Below, one piece after another: positions 25,461 to 38,141 of a DNA stretch of 64,000 nucleotides. Under the pieces are notes generated by a model. It did no database searches. It was not told where the DNA came from and saw only the letters and a program-made list of their open reading frames with translations. Source of the stretch: Pyrocephalus nanus (lineage: Eukaryota; Chordata; Aves; Passeriformes; Tyrannidae); contig CM076271.1 of assembly GCA_038380795.1 (NCBI GenBank), forward strand, positions 18,181,001 to 18,245,000. Direction: 5' to 3'. Both the position numbers and the translations under genes were made by a program. Within the stretch, counting starts at the first letter, position 1. Each line of letters starts with the position of its first letter.

Positions 25461-28400
25461 GAGGCTTCAGCCACTTCCCACCAGAAACTGGTGCTCTGCT
25501 GTGTGAACTAGACCTTCACATGCTCCTTGAAACCATCCAGAAGGGCAGAGGGTGTACAGAAAAGTGAATTCATTGCTGAGCACGCAGCCATCAAACCTCA
25601 TCCCTTTATTTTAAGCTCAGATTTCTTTCACGTGTTAACACAAAACGCTGTCACTGTGATGGAGGCAGCCTGGTAGCACCCACAATTCCTTTGTTTAGCA
25701 TTGGGCATCAGGGGTTTGTGGCTGGTGTTACTGTGTGTGTGTGCATGTGTATGTGCACACAGACATGAGCGTGTACATTTGTCAGTGGTAGCTGAACAAG
25801 TCCTGCTATTCCAACACTGCTGCCCAGCACCTGCGTTTGTGCAGGATGTTTACTGACTGGTGACAGTTCTCAAAACATTTCTCTTTCCCACGTATTGGAT
25901 TTGTGCTGTGTTTGTTTATTTATTGTATAATTTGTCTCTCTTCCAGTTCGTTCTGTCTCTGTTTTCCTTATCGGTGTCAGTTGTAGTCAATTACTTGTGA
26001 AAAAAGATTGAGGGCCTAATTTATGGCATGATGACATACAGTAGATACTCTGCTCCCATTAGAACCTGATGAAACCTCTCTATTAATTTTCTCAGTGTGC
26101 CAAGTCGCAGAGGGTAGACCTTTGATGAATAAAGCATATTTTCTTACTTAGCTCCACTCCTAACTAGCTCAACTTCTAGAAATAACATCGGTTGGCCAAT
26201 GAAAACACTCCTTTGATAGTGGCAGGAATTTAAGATAAAAAACAGCTGGGTAAGTTTTTTTAGACGAAAGGAAACAACTTTGAACTCTGCAGACAATGTA
26301 GTTTAAACCCAAACAGATGTGGTTTAATCTTGTTTTTGATCCTCTTGTAGATTTTCTTTTAAAATGCATGCATGTGCACAGAAATGATGACTTTCAGATG
26401 GCTGGACATAATTTGTTAGAGTATCACCTTGGTGCATAAATCTTCTATGCCAAGTGCTTCACGTCTTTGAACATGGCCTGAAAGGTACCAGAGAGAGAAT
26501 TTATGTTTTTCTTTTGGTGCTATCCTGCAACTGTGTAATAGGAATGTAAAGTCTGTAAAATGAGAAACTCAGATGTGTTTTTGTGGTTCCCAATAAATCT
26601 TTTTACTATGAGGGCCTAAAGTAACTCTAAGACAGAAAAGACAGTATCAGTCTTATTCCAAATTAGCAGAGCCCTTTGATCTGAGCCCAGCCCTGTCTTA
26701 CTTTGATAGCTATTAGTCACATCTGGCATTTTCATATGCTAATTTCCCTCTCCTTTCCCTCTGTATTAACAGAAGTGGATGTAAACATATAACCAGACTT
26801 TCTTTCAATAGATAATCAACTTTTCATATAAATGTGGTAGTGACACTGTCTTTCAGCACATGTTCCAATCACCATTAAACTTCAAAGCTCTGTGCAATCA
26901 AGACCTGCTTCTTCCCTACAGCCAAATCAGAGGATTGAATACAGGAGGGCTGGCTACAGATGTGCCTCCACACAGATGTGAGCATCTCTTTCTCTCCTTT
27001 CCTTACTAAAATCGAGGGGGTGGGATGAAAAGCACCATAAGGAACAACCTCTTTTCTGCTTGGGAGAGTTAAAGAGCACTCTGAAAAAAAAAAAACATGA
27101 TGATTTCTTGCTACCTTAAACAGAGCTTTGAGATCTGCAGCAAGTTCTGCCCATAGCTGGGAAGAATTTTTGCAAGTGGGTGCATTTTTTGTAATGAGTC
27201 TCATATTTGGTTCCCAGGTCTCAAACATATTTAGGCCTTTCACACAGATTGAAACCAAGGGGAATTAGTCATTCAAATACCTTTCGAGTGTCTGAGCCTT
27301 GCTGTGTTTTCCTAAAGTCTCAGTTTCTGGGATGAAGATATTACATGAGACTCACCAAGGGAAAATTTGGTTTTTCTAATCTTGAGGGTGGAAGGAAAAA
27401 TATCAAAGGTGTAATGGAAATGTGCCATGAAAAAAAGAAAACAAACCAGAGGAAAAAAACGCCAAATTCATGATATTGAAAAAAACAACCAAACGTTCTG
27501 ATTTCTGGTCATTGTTTTTGGGTGGTTGATTTGTGATTTCAGAACAGAATGCAAATGCTGCACTAGCATCCCTGGGGCTGGGATGTTTTGTGCTGTCCTG
27601 TCAGCACAGCTCTGAAATGAGCCAGGCTTTTCCTGCCTCACCTCCTCGAGCTCAGCCACTCCAAGGCAGCGACCTGGAGGTAGGTCTTTTTAAAGCTAGA
27701 GATAAAGCCATCACATGATTTCTTACAAGATTAAAAGCAGAGCTTTTAGTAGAATAAATACAGCCAGATATCCTGGCTTTTTACCATGACCTAAGCAGTT
27801 GTTGTTTTAGGAGATAGCAGGAAACTATTAGTACCCCGTTCTCAGAGCCTGGTGGAAACAGGGGTAAAGCTGCTGTAGATCTCACTCTTAAAAGCTCAAT
27901 TGGACTCCTAAGTTATTATCAGCCTTGCCAGAGGAGGCATCTGCTACTGCTCCATTTCCTTCCAGATCTTCAGGGTGGAACTGAATTTTCTCAGTATTTT
28001 CTTTTTCTTCTTCGTTTTTTCCCCCTCTATCAGCAATAAGAGGGTTTTGTATACAAAAAAAAATTATGTTAAGTGACACTTTAAAATGAATCTATTAAGA
28101 AATTTCACTAGTCCATTTTTTTTAAGGCAGATATTTGCTTTATCTGCCACAAAGGGGCAGGGTTACAACAAAAAATTCTTGTTGTAGAGAGCTGACAGCC
28201 CAGGCAGCCAAATGCCTGTGCACAGACGTTGGAATACCTGGTGTGTGGGATCCTGTGAATAAGGGACTCCAGGTTCACACTGCAAGCTGATACTACAGCT
28301 GTACTTGGTGAGTCATGGCCCTGCATGACATGTGTGAGGTGCCAAAATACCCCCAAGTCAGCAAGAGACAGGTCTAGGAAAGAAGGACGTGGCTCTGTGC

Positions 28401-28499
28401 CCAGTGCACTTGAGCAGCACCGTGTTTAATCATCCTGGATCTCCATCTAACCATCTTTTTCCTTATGAACCTGCAAATATGAGTGCAGATCATGGGACA
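25461..28499. other. unique non-coding stretch, no gene recognised
   Basis: It contains the TG repeat at 25.7 kb and one exon-like interval at 27543-27679, discussed as a weak hypothesis. The remainder is featureless, AT-rich unique sequence. Confidence 0.65.
25732..25773. repeat. imperfect (TG)n microsatellite
   Basis: TGTGTGTGTGTGCATGTGTA is followed by TGTGCACACAGACATGAGCG. It is a dinucleotide tract interrupted by CA, self-complementary in its middle part (TGTGCACA). Confidence 0.9.
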
Positions 28500-28985
28500 A
28501 TAGAATGGTCTGGGTTGGAAAGGACCTTAAAAATAATTTCTTCTAATTGCTCTGCCACGGGAATTGCCGCCTTCCACTAGACCAGGTTGCTCAGAGCTCT
28601 ATCCAGCCTGGTGGTCTTGGACACTTCCAGGGATGGGGCAGCCACAGCTTCTCTGGGCAACCTGTGCCAGGGCCTGCCCACCTTCACACTAAAGATTTCT
28701 TTCCTAATATCCAATCTAAACCTCCTCTCTGTCAGTGTGAAGCCACTCTCCCTTGTCCTGTCACTCCAGGCTCTTGTAAATAGTCTCTCTCCATCTTTCT
28801 TTTAGTCTTATTCCAGGTACTGGAAGGCTGCAATCAGGTCACCCCAAAGTCTTCTCTTCTCCAGGCTGAACAATCCCAGTTCTCCCAGCCTTTCCTCCCA
28901 GCAGAGCTGCTCCATCCCTCTGACCATCCTGGTGCCTCCTCTGGACTCTATCCAGCAGCTCCATGTCCTTCCTGTGCTGAGATTG
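28500..28985 (-). mobile_element. CR1 LINE, longest fragment (ORF2 C-terminus plus 3' UTR)
   Basis: This is the largest repeat in the window, about 485 bp in reverse orientation. The plus strand begins TAGAATGGTCTGGGTTGGAA, passes through the ACTTCCAGGGATGGGGCAGC and CTGGGCAACCTGTGCCAGGG blocks, and ends near CAGCAGCTCCATGTCCTTCC. Minus-strand translation near 28810-28890 gives [20 protein letters not shown] followed by AAFQYLE, matching the conserved end of CR1 ORF2. Frameshifts and stops downstream show that it is decayed. The 5' end is truncated. It shares a near-identical block of about 45 bp with the copy at 34771-35042, suggesting the same subfamily. Confidence 0.95.
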
Positions 28986-31203
28986 GCTCTGGTTTCTGAA
29001 TTCTTCCTTAAGGTCCCAGTTTGTGCTGCACAGGATTGTGTTGTGCTTTTCTTTTTTCCCCACAGTGTTTTCCAAAAGAGCCAAACCCCAGAGAACATCA
29101 CACATCCCAAATGTCACCATCACACACCTGAGTGGCCACAGAGCTCCTCTGAGCTGTCATTTGAGCTCCATCGCTCCACAAACAGCACAAGACTGAAGTG
29201 TGTGGTTTTGGCATCACCCAGAAGAGCTGACAGACAGACAGGTGGGAAAGGAGGCAGCAGTGAATGGCAAGAGCAGTCATTTGCACAGATGACTACAGGA
29301 AACCTGTAATCAATTAATGATTTGCATGTTCCGAATAAAGACGAGTTGAGCAGTAAATTAGTAACTGCAGTCTAATAGCTCCAGCTAGATGATAGCAGAT
29401 AATTTGCTATGCTTACATTAGCAAATAACTGAGGCAGTCAGGATACATCAAAATCCAGAGCTGCTGACTGGAATCAAAAATGTAACTGTACAGCTTGAAC
29501 TAAACTTCTCCACTGGCGTGTGCTTGGAAGAAAAAGATTGGGTTTTCCCATTAAAAAAAAAGTTTTCACCAATTATTTTTCTTTTACAAAAGAAACCAGA
29601 AACCTTCAGCCTTCCTCCCACCTCTCCATTCCCCAAAAAAGTAAAAATAAAATAACAAAAAAAAGTATGAATTCTGATACCCTCCCCCCCCCCCAATTTT
29701 TATAAATAAGTTCTTTAATTCTATTTTAATTCACCCACATAGACATACACAATAAAGTGCCACTGCACTCAACAGCTGCATCTGTGAAATATCCTGCCAG
29801 GCTCACCTTAAAGCCTGGAATAAATCTGGTGTGGACATAACTGAGACTATGCCCAGACCTCTCATTTTCTTAGAAGTGGCCAAGTTCTCAGTGGTCTGCA
29901 CCAAATGTTGTCTGGTAGCACAAATGTTTGGTTTTTTAATTTAAAGCTGCGTATAAATTGCAGGAGAACTAATTTTATTGCGAGTATGAAAAGTCAATTA
30001 AAAATATTTTATGTGAGTAAGGAACAGGATTTCGAGTAATGGATTTTCTTCTTTTATTTTGAATTTTCAGGGCCATTTCCCTTATTGTGCTGGTCTGGGG
30101 GTAATTCAGTTTTGTGAGGCATAGTGTAAAAGCATAAAAATTGGGATTTATGAAATAATGTGAAGCATTTAACTATTAAGCAGCTGCTGACTATATGTAG
30201 CAACATTAAGTACATAAAGGGAGCCACTTGGTCACTATTATGGTTAAAAGTCTTGGTTATGGCTTGTAATTTGTGTATCAGATCCACTTAAAATTGGTGC
30301 TTTAAAGCCTGGCCCCTCAGTTGCAGGCAGCTCTTACCTTGTGCCTTGCATTCTCAAGCTTTTTAATGTTTACACAGATTTATGTCAATGAGACCCAGAG
30401 ATGCTGGAATAGTCTGAGCAGCCAAATGGTGAATAAAATCCTGGGACTGGGATGCAACGACCTCGTGCTTTTCTGATAATAAGAATTTATTCTGCACTTT
30501 TTTTTTTCTTTTAATTCAGCTCTTCCCTGCCAGCTAATCAGAGCCACCAGAACATGATTTCTCAGATATAAAGGGCATCAGGAATTGCATTTCACGGGTG
30601 AAAATTTCTTTAGCAGGACTTTCCAGTCCCTGCCATGCCCCCAGGAGTTTTGCTGCTGCACAATGTTGCCCATGCATCCCGTTGTAGGAACCTTAGGATA
30701 ATTCTTAGATTGAGTGAGAGCTGAGCAGATTTTACACTTCTTAATTGGTTAAAAAGTTGATGTCACTGAGCCAGAATCCCAGGTTCATCCTTCTGCTTTC
30801 AATCTTTTTGAAAGACAGGAACTTTAGCTCACCTCATTATCCCTCATTTACAGACTTCCAAGCCAAACCATTCCATGATTCTTTCTCTTAGGGATGTTTT
30901 CTGCACAATGTTGGCATGGGTAAACTTGCTTCAGCCTGGAGGGTGCAAGTCATACCAGCCTGGAAATTACTTCCCCTTCATGTGTAAGTGGAGAGGAGTT
31001 CTGTCATTTTATGGAATTGCTCCTGATTTGTATCAGGGTATCTAAACGAGCCAGCTCGCTGTCTCACACCGCCTTGTCCTGCTGTTGTCACGGTTCACAA
31101 TGCCTTGGATTACATTCCTGGCCCAGGCATCATCCCTGCTGCTGGCTGATAGCACAGAGCATCTGGGGATGTGCCTGCTCGGGGTGCTGGCTGTGCCAGC
31201 CCC

Positions 31204-31245
31204 GGTGACACAATGTTGGTGACACAATGTTGGTGACACAATGCT
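31204..31245 (+). repeat. 14-bp minisatellite, 3 copies
   Basis: GGTGACACAATGTT is present in three contiguous copies, with one T-to-C change in the third. The surrounding 31.1-31.4 kb is G+C-rich compared with its neighbours. Confidence 0.95.
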
Positions 31246-31759
31246 GGCACCGCCGGCTCCCGCTGCTCTTCCCCCGGCGTGAGGAACACAATGAGTGGGC
31301 CCTGCAGGGGCTTGGCTGGGCTGGTGTCATTGTGTCCCCGGGAATCTGGCCTGCTCCAGGTTTTCTGGGGATGGCTGCAGTTGTGTCTGGAGTGTTTTTG
31401 TGTGTGTCGGTGCAGATGCAGCGCTGACAAACTGGGGGATGTGAACAGGAACAGCCTCTCCTGTGTTTGGCAGGCAGGTCCCAGCTGAAGGGATTTTCAA
31501 ACTCTGAGGGGTTTTAGGATGAAGGTGTTGAGTTGGAGATTGGTCTGGGATACCTGCTTGGTAATGGCACGGCTGTAGTGTGTGTCTGCAGTGCAGTTTA
31601 TGCTGTTTAAAGGATATATTGGGAAATAGTGCCAGTAAAAGGTTCTGGATGTGCAATTCGGTTTTAGCTCAGAACTTTCTTATGACTCAGACGAGTTTGG
31701 AACTGGGGTAGAATTTTAATAAGCTCCTAAGTGGCCTGGGAAACAAAGGAGTGCTGGGG

Positions 31760-31801
31760 TAGTCACTATCTGATAGTCACTGTCTGGTAGTCATTGTTTT
31801 A
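31760..31801 (+). repeat. 14-bp minisatellite, 3 degenerate copies
   Basis: TAGTCACTATCTGA, TAGTCACTGTCTGG and TAGTCATTGTTTTA are contiguous. The unit is unrelated in sequence to the 14-mer array about 500 bases upstream but has the same period and copy number. Confidence 0.9.
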
Positions 31802-33151
31802 ACTTGTGCCAGGCACTCACCCTGCATCAGGGTGAGACAACCCTCCTTCTTCGTGGGTGCCAGCACTGTGTGTATGTGTGAGATACATTCCCCTGCTCTC
31901 TAATATTTAGTATATAGTGGTCTATCAGTTTACTGGGCTGACAAGAAAAACATCATTCATTTTCTGGAAATGTTTGTTCCAGCTGGTAAAGCAACCAGGG
32001 TGTATTGTTTTACTTTTACTGATTACATTTGGCACATTTTCATGGTGAGCTAAGAAATGCCAATTACTTGCTGCTGTAGTGATAATATTTGTGAAAATTC
32101 TAATAATATTATGAGATGATCCAATATGCTTCATAATGTTTCTTTTTCTCTACAAAAACTTCGGGATTTTTTTTTTTTTAATTCAAATTCTTTTTTCTCT
32201 ACATCTCTAGTCAAAATTGTTTGTCCATATATATCCCTTTATTCAAAATACTGCAGTGGGTTGATGCTTCAAATAGCAGATGTTCCAGCAGCCCTCTGGA
32301 GATGCAGGGACAAACCCACTTACCACCTGTGCATTAATGCAGTTGTGTCTGGAGCAACACAGATCAATTTGGCTGTTGGAAACTTTAAATATATGGCACA
32401 CTCTGGATGTGAAAGTGCTTAGTGATAGATTTACATTCCAGTTTGGAGAGCCACAAGGAGCCAGCAAAGAGAGGTGCCCTCTTTTTGCTGCACTGTGAGG
32501 GCTGTAACGGCTCAGGGCCCAGAGTTAACTCAAAACCAGATGAGGGGAGGGTTAAATATCCTGGTTTTTCTTCAGCTCTGTAGCACCAGCCTCAGTTTCT
32601 GGTCTGTGCCATGACCACTGGGGACAGCCCTGCCAGCCCTGGGTGAGTTCATTCCATCGGTTACAGTCAGCACATTGTTTAAAAGCAGCAAAAGGTTAAA
32701 TCAGAAAGTGTTGGGAGATCATCAAAGCTGATTCTGGAGGAAACAGAGGAGTCTGAATGCAGAGGGGAGGAGAGTCACTGAGGGCTGGAGAGCAGAGCCA
32801 AGGCTCCTCTCCAGAGCCCTGCCTCGAGCCCAGCTGCCGATGTGGAAACTGTCACTTCGCATGAAGGAGCTTCAAATCATGTTCATTAGGCTGGAGCACG
32901 AGCTCACGAGGCCTCTCCTCCCCCAAAAAAGCTCTTACCACTCCTGTGATTAGTGAGTGTAATTAGAAAGTCTGTGTTCTCTGGAAGGAACTGCTTTGGT
33001 CTCCGCTCTGGCACGGATTAAACGGAAAACCGAAACATCATCGTGTTTTGACTAATTGCTGTTGAAATTTCAGCAAAATGTCAAAATGTGAGGCGAGGCC
33101 ACATCAGAAAATTAAAGTACAGTAAGGCAGTAAGTACATGGCTGGTATATT

Positions 33152-33192
33152 AAAAAAAAAAAAAAAAAAAAAAGAAAAAAAAAGAAAGAAAA
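33152..33192. repeat. A-rich tract (A22 then GAAA-type units)
   Basis: Twenty-two A residues are followed by G-interrupted A runs and GAAAGAAA. It could be a degenerate poly(A) tail on the plus strand, but no parental transcript or AATAAA close upstream was recognised. Confidence 0.9.
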
Positions 33193-34770
33193 TTAGATGG
33201 ATAGATCTAAGGGAAAAGGAATTACTAAACACAGTTGCTTGGGTTCCATAAAATGAAATTCAAGTTCAGGATATTAAAAAACATGTGGGCTGTATTTGAA
33301 AACATTTTATACAAAGGCTTGAGAGCCAAAATGGGAAAGATGGGGCTGCAGATAAGCTCTCATGTTCAGATCATGGATCAGGCATGAAAAAGGAAAGCCA
33401 AAGGCAGGACCGGTGTATGATGGACTTCAGGAGGTTCCAGAGAACTCACAGTGTATTTTTTTCCCAAACTCACTGAACAGAAGGTGAGTTTTCAGCCTTG
33501 GTGGAACTTAATCCAGGATTACAGTGAACAATATTTATGGGAAAGATGTTTATAATTTCCAGGTTCTGGTAATTCAGAGGATATTGGAAATTTTTGAGCT
33601 GACTGTCAGCAAAAGGGACCTCAGCAACACTTTCCAGTTGCATCAGTGAGACATTCAGCTACAACTCCTGAGTTTTGATTGCCACCTCGAGTGGAGACAT
33701 GGTACTTTCTGGACCTTACTGGTCTGCTTGGATAGTATAAGCTGGATCAGTGGCACATGCCCTAAAACAAAGCTCAGTTTCTCTGCAGATCAAGTGGTCC
33801 AAAGACACTCAGGAGCTGAAAAATGCAGGCACAAAGAAAGTGTTTCCAAAGTATACATCCTGCTTTGGTGCCTGGTGGGTACCCAGTTTTATCCTGGGCA
33901 GTTTTTTTGCAGCTCATTAAGGACTGAGGAAACACAGCTCTACATATAAACTAACAGTTTAATGTGAAACAATTGGAGGGAATTATTCTGTGATTGACTG
34001 TGCCGGAGACAGGGAAGGGTGTTCCAATCTTTTCTGCCGGTCTCCAGGGATCCCTCCTGTTAGTCCTTTCTTCACACTCCTCCAATATCTGCCATGACGG
34101 CTGGTATTTTTTTTATTCCTTTGCTTTACACCTGTTTTGTGTTAACAACCAGCAAAAGCTGAAGCATGACGGAGAGAATTTGTCATATTGTTGTGGCTGT
34201 GCCACAGCCCAGGCAGGATGCTGATCAATCATGCACGGGTGGCTGGCTCCTCAGACACCACAGGCCGTGCACACGAGTCTCGTTGCTGAAAGCAAGTTAA
34301 AATCATCATTGATTTGCAGGTGGATTAAGGGAGGCAATAGCATTTCTTGCTGAAAGCCACAAAGTGACCCCTCAGCAAACGTGGGCTGATGGTTTCAGGG
34401 GGCTGCTCTCAATGGCTCCTTTCCTTTTGTTTTTATAGCCTGAGGAAGGGAAAAATACTTCAGGTACCACCCAGGACCTTCACTTATTTTAGGTCAGAAA
34501 GTGAGCACCAGGGTAAAACCAGTCACAGTAGGAGATTCACACACAAACACAAACAGCTCCTGATGTTTAATTGTTTTGTCCTTGAAAAAAAGAGTGTCTA
34601 TTTAAGGATTTCATTTAGCAATCCTTTTCAGATAAGAACTGACCCTGCTCATGCTGACATGGTCTGAAAATGACATCATTTTAATAATTAATACTGTTTC
34701 CAATATCACTGTACTTGTGTTTCTCACAAGTGAATTGTTGTCTGTAGGTGACTGAAAAGCAGATCAGGAA

Positions 34771-35042
34771 ATCGTAGAATCACAGAATGTTTGGGATTGG
34801 AAAAAGCCCATCCAGTTCCACCTCCCTTCCATGTGCAAGGACACCTTCCAAGCCCCATCCAACCTGGCCTTGGACACTTCCAGGGATGGAAAAGCCACAG
34901 CTTCTCTGGGCAACCTGTGCCAGGGCCTGCCCACCCTCACAGGGAAGGATTTATTTGTAATATCTAATCTAACCCTGCCCTCCTTCAGTTTAAAGCCACT
35001 GTCCCTTGTGCTGTCACTCCATGCTCTTGTCAAAAGTCCCTT
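34771..35042 (-). mobile_element. CR1 LINE, 5'-truncated 3' fragment
   Basis: The plus strand opens ATCGTAGAATCACAGAATGT and runs through CCAACCTGGCCTTGGACACT and the GGGCAACCTGTGCCAGGGCC block to CCATGCTCTTGTCAAAAGTC. Minus-strand translation contains GFKLKEGRVRLDI and a downstream RLPREAV...FPSLEV...ARLDGA series, the recognisable C-terminal part of CR1 ORF2. It is open for about 80 codons but truncated, so it is a fossil and not an active element. Confidence 0.93.
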
Positions 35043-36052
35043 GTAAAAGGAAACGGCAGGGAAGAACTCAGAGAGATTTAAGTTGTGGGTTTTTTTAAAG
35101 AAGCCAGCACAGTTTCCATCTGATATTAATTACATCATGTGCTTTATACGATTTTGTTCTAAACCAGCAGCACTAAAAAAGTTCGATTCGAGCAGATTCT
35201 TATCTTATTTTTTCCATGTGCATTATTGTCTCCCATTTTCTCAAGGAAACCTGGAAAGATTTAAAGAAAACTGTGTAAGAGGGAATAAATAATCTTCATG
35301 AGATGCCTTCTGTCCTGCAGTGGAGTCGGAGAATGCCAAGATTCCAGACTAATTCTTAAAAATAACTGATCAGCATCAGAGCCTGCCTTATAAATGATTT
35401 CTCCTGCAGCAAATGAAAATGGGAATACTCTGTGGGAGCAGCAGGAACAGAAATCTGCTGTAGCATGAGGCAGGATGGGTGTTGGGTTCTTTGCTTCAGA
35501 AGCTGGGGCTGCATTGAGCTGTGCAGCTGGATTTGAGTTATAGCTGATCCTTTTTTTGCACTGACCAAGTTTAAGTGTTTACCCATCTCAGTGAACACTT
35601 GTACTTTGAAATCTATGTAGGCAAGGCTTTGCAAGACATCTTGAACCTCCTTGTTGGTGTGTGTGTTCAGGCACTAAATAATCTTCCTGGTACAAAGGAA
35701 GAAAAGCGCTTCAACTACTAAACACACCTTAAGAGTACAATACTTCAGCAAACCATTCTGAGTGGGGAGCAAACTTGAAATGCTAACATTTGTCCCAGAA
35801 TTGGAAGTTCTGAGCTGTCATGATGCCTTAGAAGAGCCAACACCCCCATGCTGTGAACCACTGTGCCTGTGGGCCAGGCTCCTGGGGTGCACTGGGCTTG
35901 CCAGGAGATGCTTCCCACAGGGACACGCAGTGGGTGATGATGCACTGTTGGGTTTGTCTGGCACAGGGGACGTACCCTGGGAGCAGGAAGGGTGTGATGG
36001 GGCCCAGGTGGGCACAGGGGAACTGATGCCAGAGTGCTGGAGCTCCTGCAGC

Positions 36053-36108
36053 TGCAGGGGATGATGAGGAATCCCACAGGTGCAGGGAATGATGAAGAGC
36101 TGGCCAGG
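36053..36108 (+). repeat. 28-bp tandem duplication
   Basis: TGCAGGGGATGATGAGGA (from 36053) recurs as TGCAGGGAATGATGAAGA (from 36081). There are two copies, with divergence in the second half of the unit. Confidence 0.8.
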
Positions 36109-38115
36109 CAGCACCCAGGGCTCCTCTGGCCTGAGCTGCTCAGAGGTTTCTGTGCTTGTTGGAGTTTATTACTTATTAAACTCAAAGTTTAATACTTATT
36201 TCTACCTTCAGTGTGTCAGGGTTATTTTTTTCCTGGATGTTGGTCTCGTTCCTCCCCTCCTGCCTGGGTGAGTGCAAGGCTTGTGTGTGCTGGGTGAGCC
36301 TTGGGGTGGGGTGTAGATGTGGGTGTAAACATGAGCAGTGTCTTTGCTTTAAGAGAAAAAAGTCCTCAAAGGCCTTCCAGTACTAATTCTGTAAGCCTAG
36401 CTTTGATTCCAGCTGCACAGAATATATTCTTGTGGATCTGGGAGTGAGAAAGGAGCTTAATAATCAACGTTTAAATGCCCACCTCCACAAGTAGTGTGCA
36501 AGTGCTCTGTCAGCACAGAGGAACTGAATAATTCCAGGATTCGATATCTGGGGGTCTCTCAGCTCTGGGAGTAATACTAATAGGAGCTCTTTGCTTCAGG
36601 AGTTTTTAAAGGGGAAAATTCCTGAGTTAAGGGTTGAGACTCTCTTATTGGTACAGGCCTGAAATCTGCTGTTCTTGGTCTTAAGCCAATGCATTTTTTG
36701 GGAGGGAAATACCTCTTCTGTGCAGTAGAAACTACCATTTTTCTCTAGGGGAAAATAGGAATAATTTCTGTGCTGAGCTGAATTTCGGAGTACTTGAGCA
36801 CTAAATATAATCAGAAAAAAATTAACATCAAATTTCTGTAAAAATACAATGATCAGCTTTATAGGAGCACTTCATCCCACGCAGGTGGATGGTGATGTAA
36901 GTGGAAAGGACTGGCCCAGAAGAAGGAGGGGATTTATTTAACACAATTTTAGGCTTAGCACCACTAAATGTGGCTCTCCTGTCCCACTGCAGTGCTTGGG
37001 GTGCTCAAAACTAAGCTATGCAGGCAGAAAGGCCTCATGTTTGCCCTTGAAAGCCCTCCTGCCACAGGTAAATGGAGAGCAAAGAGAGGAGCTGTAACTT
37101 GCAGGGTTTTTTCCCTGGAAAATAAAATTGTACAACTACAGATCATGCCTGTATTTAACTGGAGGCTCTTCTTGTTGAAGTGTGGGAGAGTGATGGAGGT
37201 GTGGACCTCAGCCTCAGGTTTTTTTCTAAAGCTTCAAGAGCATACAGGTTATCATTATCACTTGTCAATCCTGGGATGATTATTTTGGAGAGAATGTTAC
37301 TGGGCTGATGTAAGTTCTTTATCCAGCACACACTCGTGGCTTTCTTGGAGTGACCTGCAGAGCTCTTAATAACACTGTGAATGACTTCTTTGGGAAAAAT
37401 CTGAAGAACCACATCTGAAAGTCTAGAGGAGGAAAACTTGCACTTTGGTTTGCTGGTGTTTCTTGTTGAAAAGAACAACAAGCAGTGGAAAAAACTGTTT
37501 GAGCTTCTCTGTTCTCAGATGAGAAGCAGGAGTTGTGGCATGCAAAGATTAGAGAATACGAGTGTCCTGAAATTGGAAAGCTGCTTTATCCTGGTCTGAA
37601 GAAGCATTTGGCTGCATTTAGTCACTTTTATGTGTTTTATCATGACCACACAAGCTATTCTGTCACTTAAAGCTTGAGTGTTGAGCTGGGATCTTGCTGC
37701 TGCAGAAATGAAGGGTGTTCTACACAGAAAATCACTCTGCTGTGATTTCTGGGGACCAACATCAGTGTGAACAAGAATAAATAAGGTATCACAAAACCTT
37801 TTCAAATTGGAGTGGCACAGGACTCGTGCCTGTGAACTGTGCTCAGGAGGGGACAGTCCTGCCTGTTCCCAGCCTGATCAGAGGGACTGAGACTGTCACA
37901 GGGATCAGAGCTCAGGTGTCCCACAGGCACGGGCAGCAGAGGAAGGGCAGGGCTGGAGGAAGGCTTGCAGAGGGCAGTGCCTGGTGTGGATGGCACTGAG
38001 ATGATGAGAGCAGCTGGGCATGGGTGTCCTGTCGTGGGAGTCAGGGCTCTGGAGCAGCGTGAATTTTGGGAGAGGATTCCTGGCTTGCGTTTCCAGCTTG
38101 CTGTGCTCTTGGGTG

Positions 38116-38141
38116 CCCTGCTCTGTGAGAACAGAGCAGGG
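38116..38141. repeat. 11-bp perfect hairpin with GAGA loop
   Basis: CCCTGCTCTGT (38116-38126) pairs with ACAGAGCAGGG (38131-38141) around GAGA. If transcribed from the plus strand the loop would be a GNRA-type tetraloop. No known RNA family is recognised and no flanking pairing was seen. Confidence 0.8.

Larger units (their letters stand above)
28986..34770. other. unique non-coding stretch, no gene recognised
   Basis: It contains the octamer/homeodomain cluster at 29.3-29.43 kb, a run of eleven C residues at 29684-29694, the two 14-bp minisatellites and the A-rich tract at 33.15 kb. No reading frame here has recognisable protein similarity. Confidence 0.7.

Noticed and set aside
28932..29309. 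125-codon plus-strand frame
   Set aside because: Its first part is the antisense of a CR1 fragment and the rest has no similarity.
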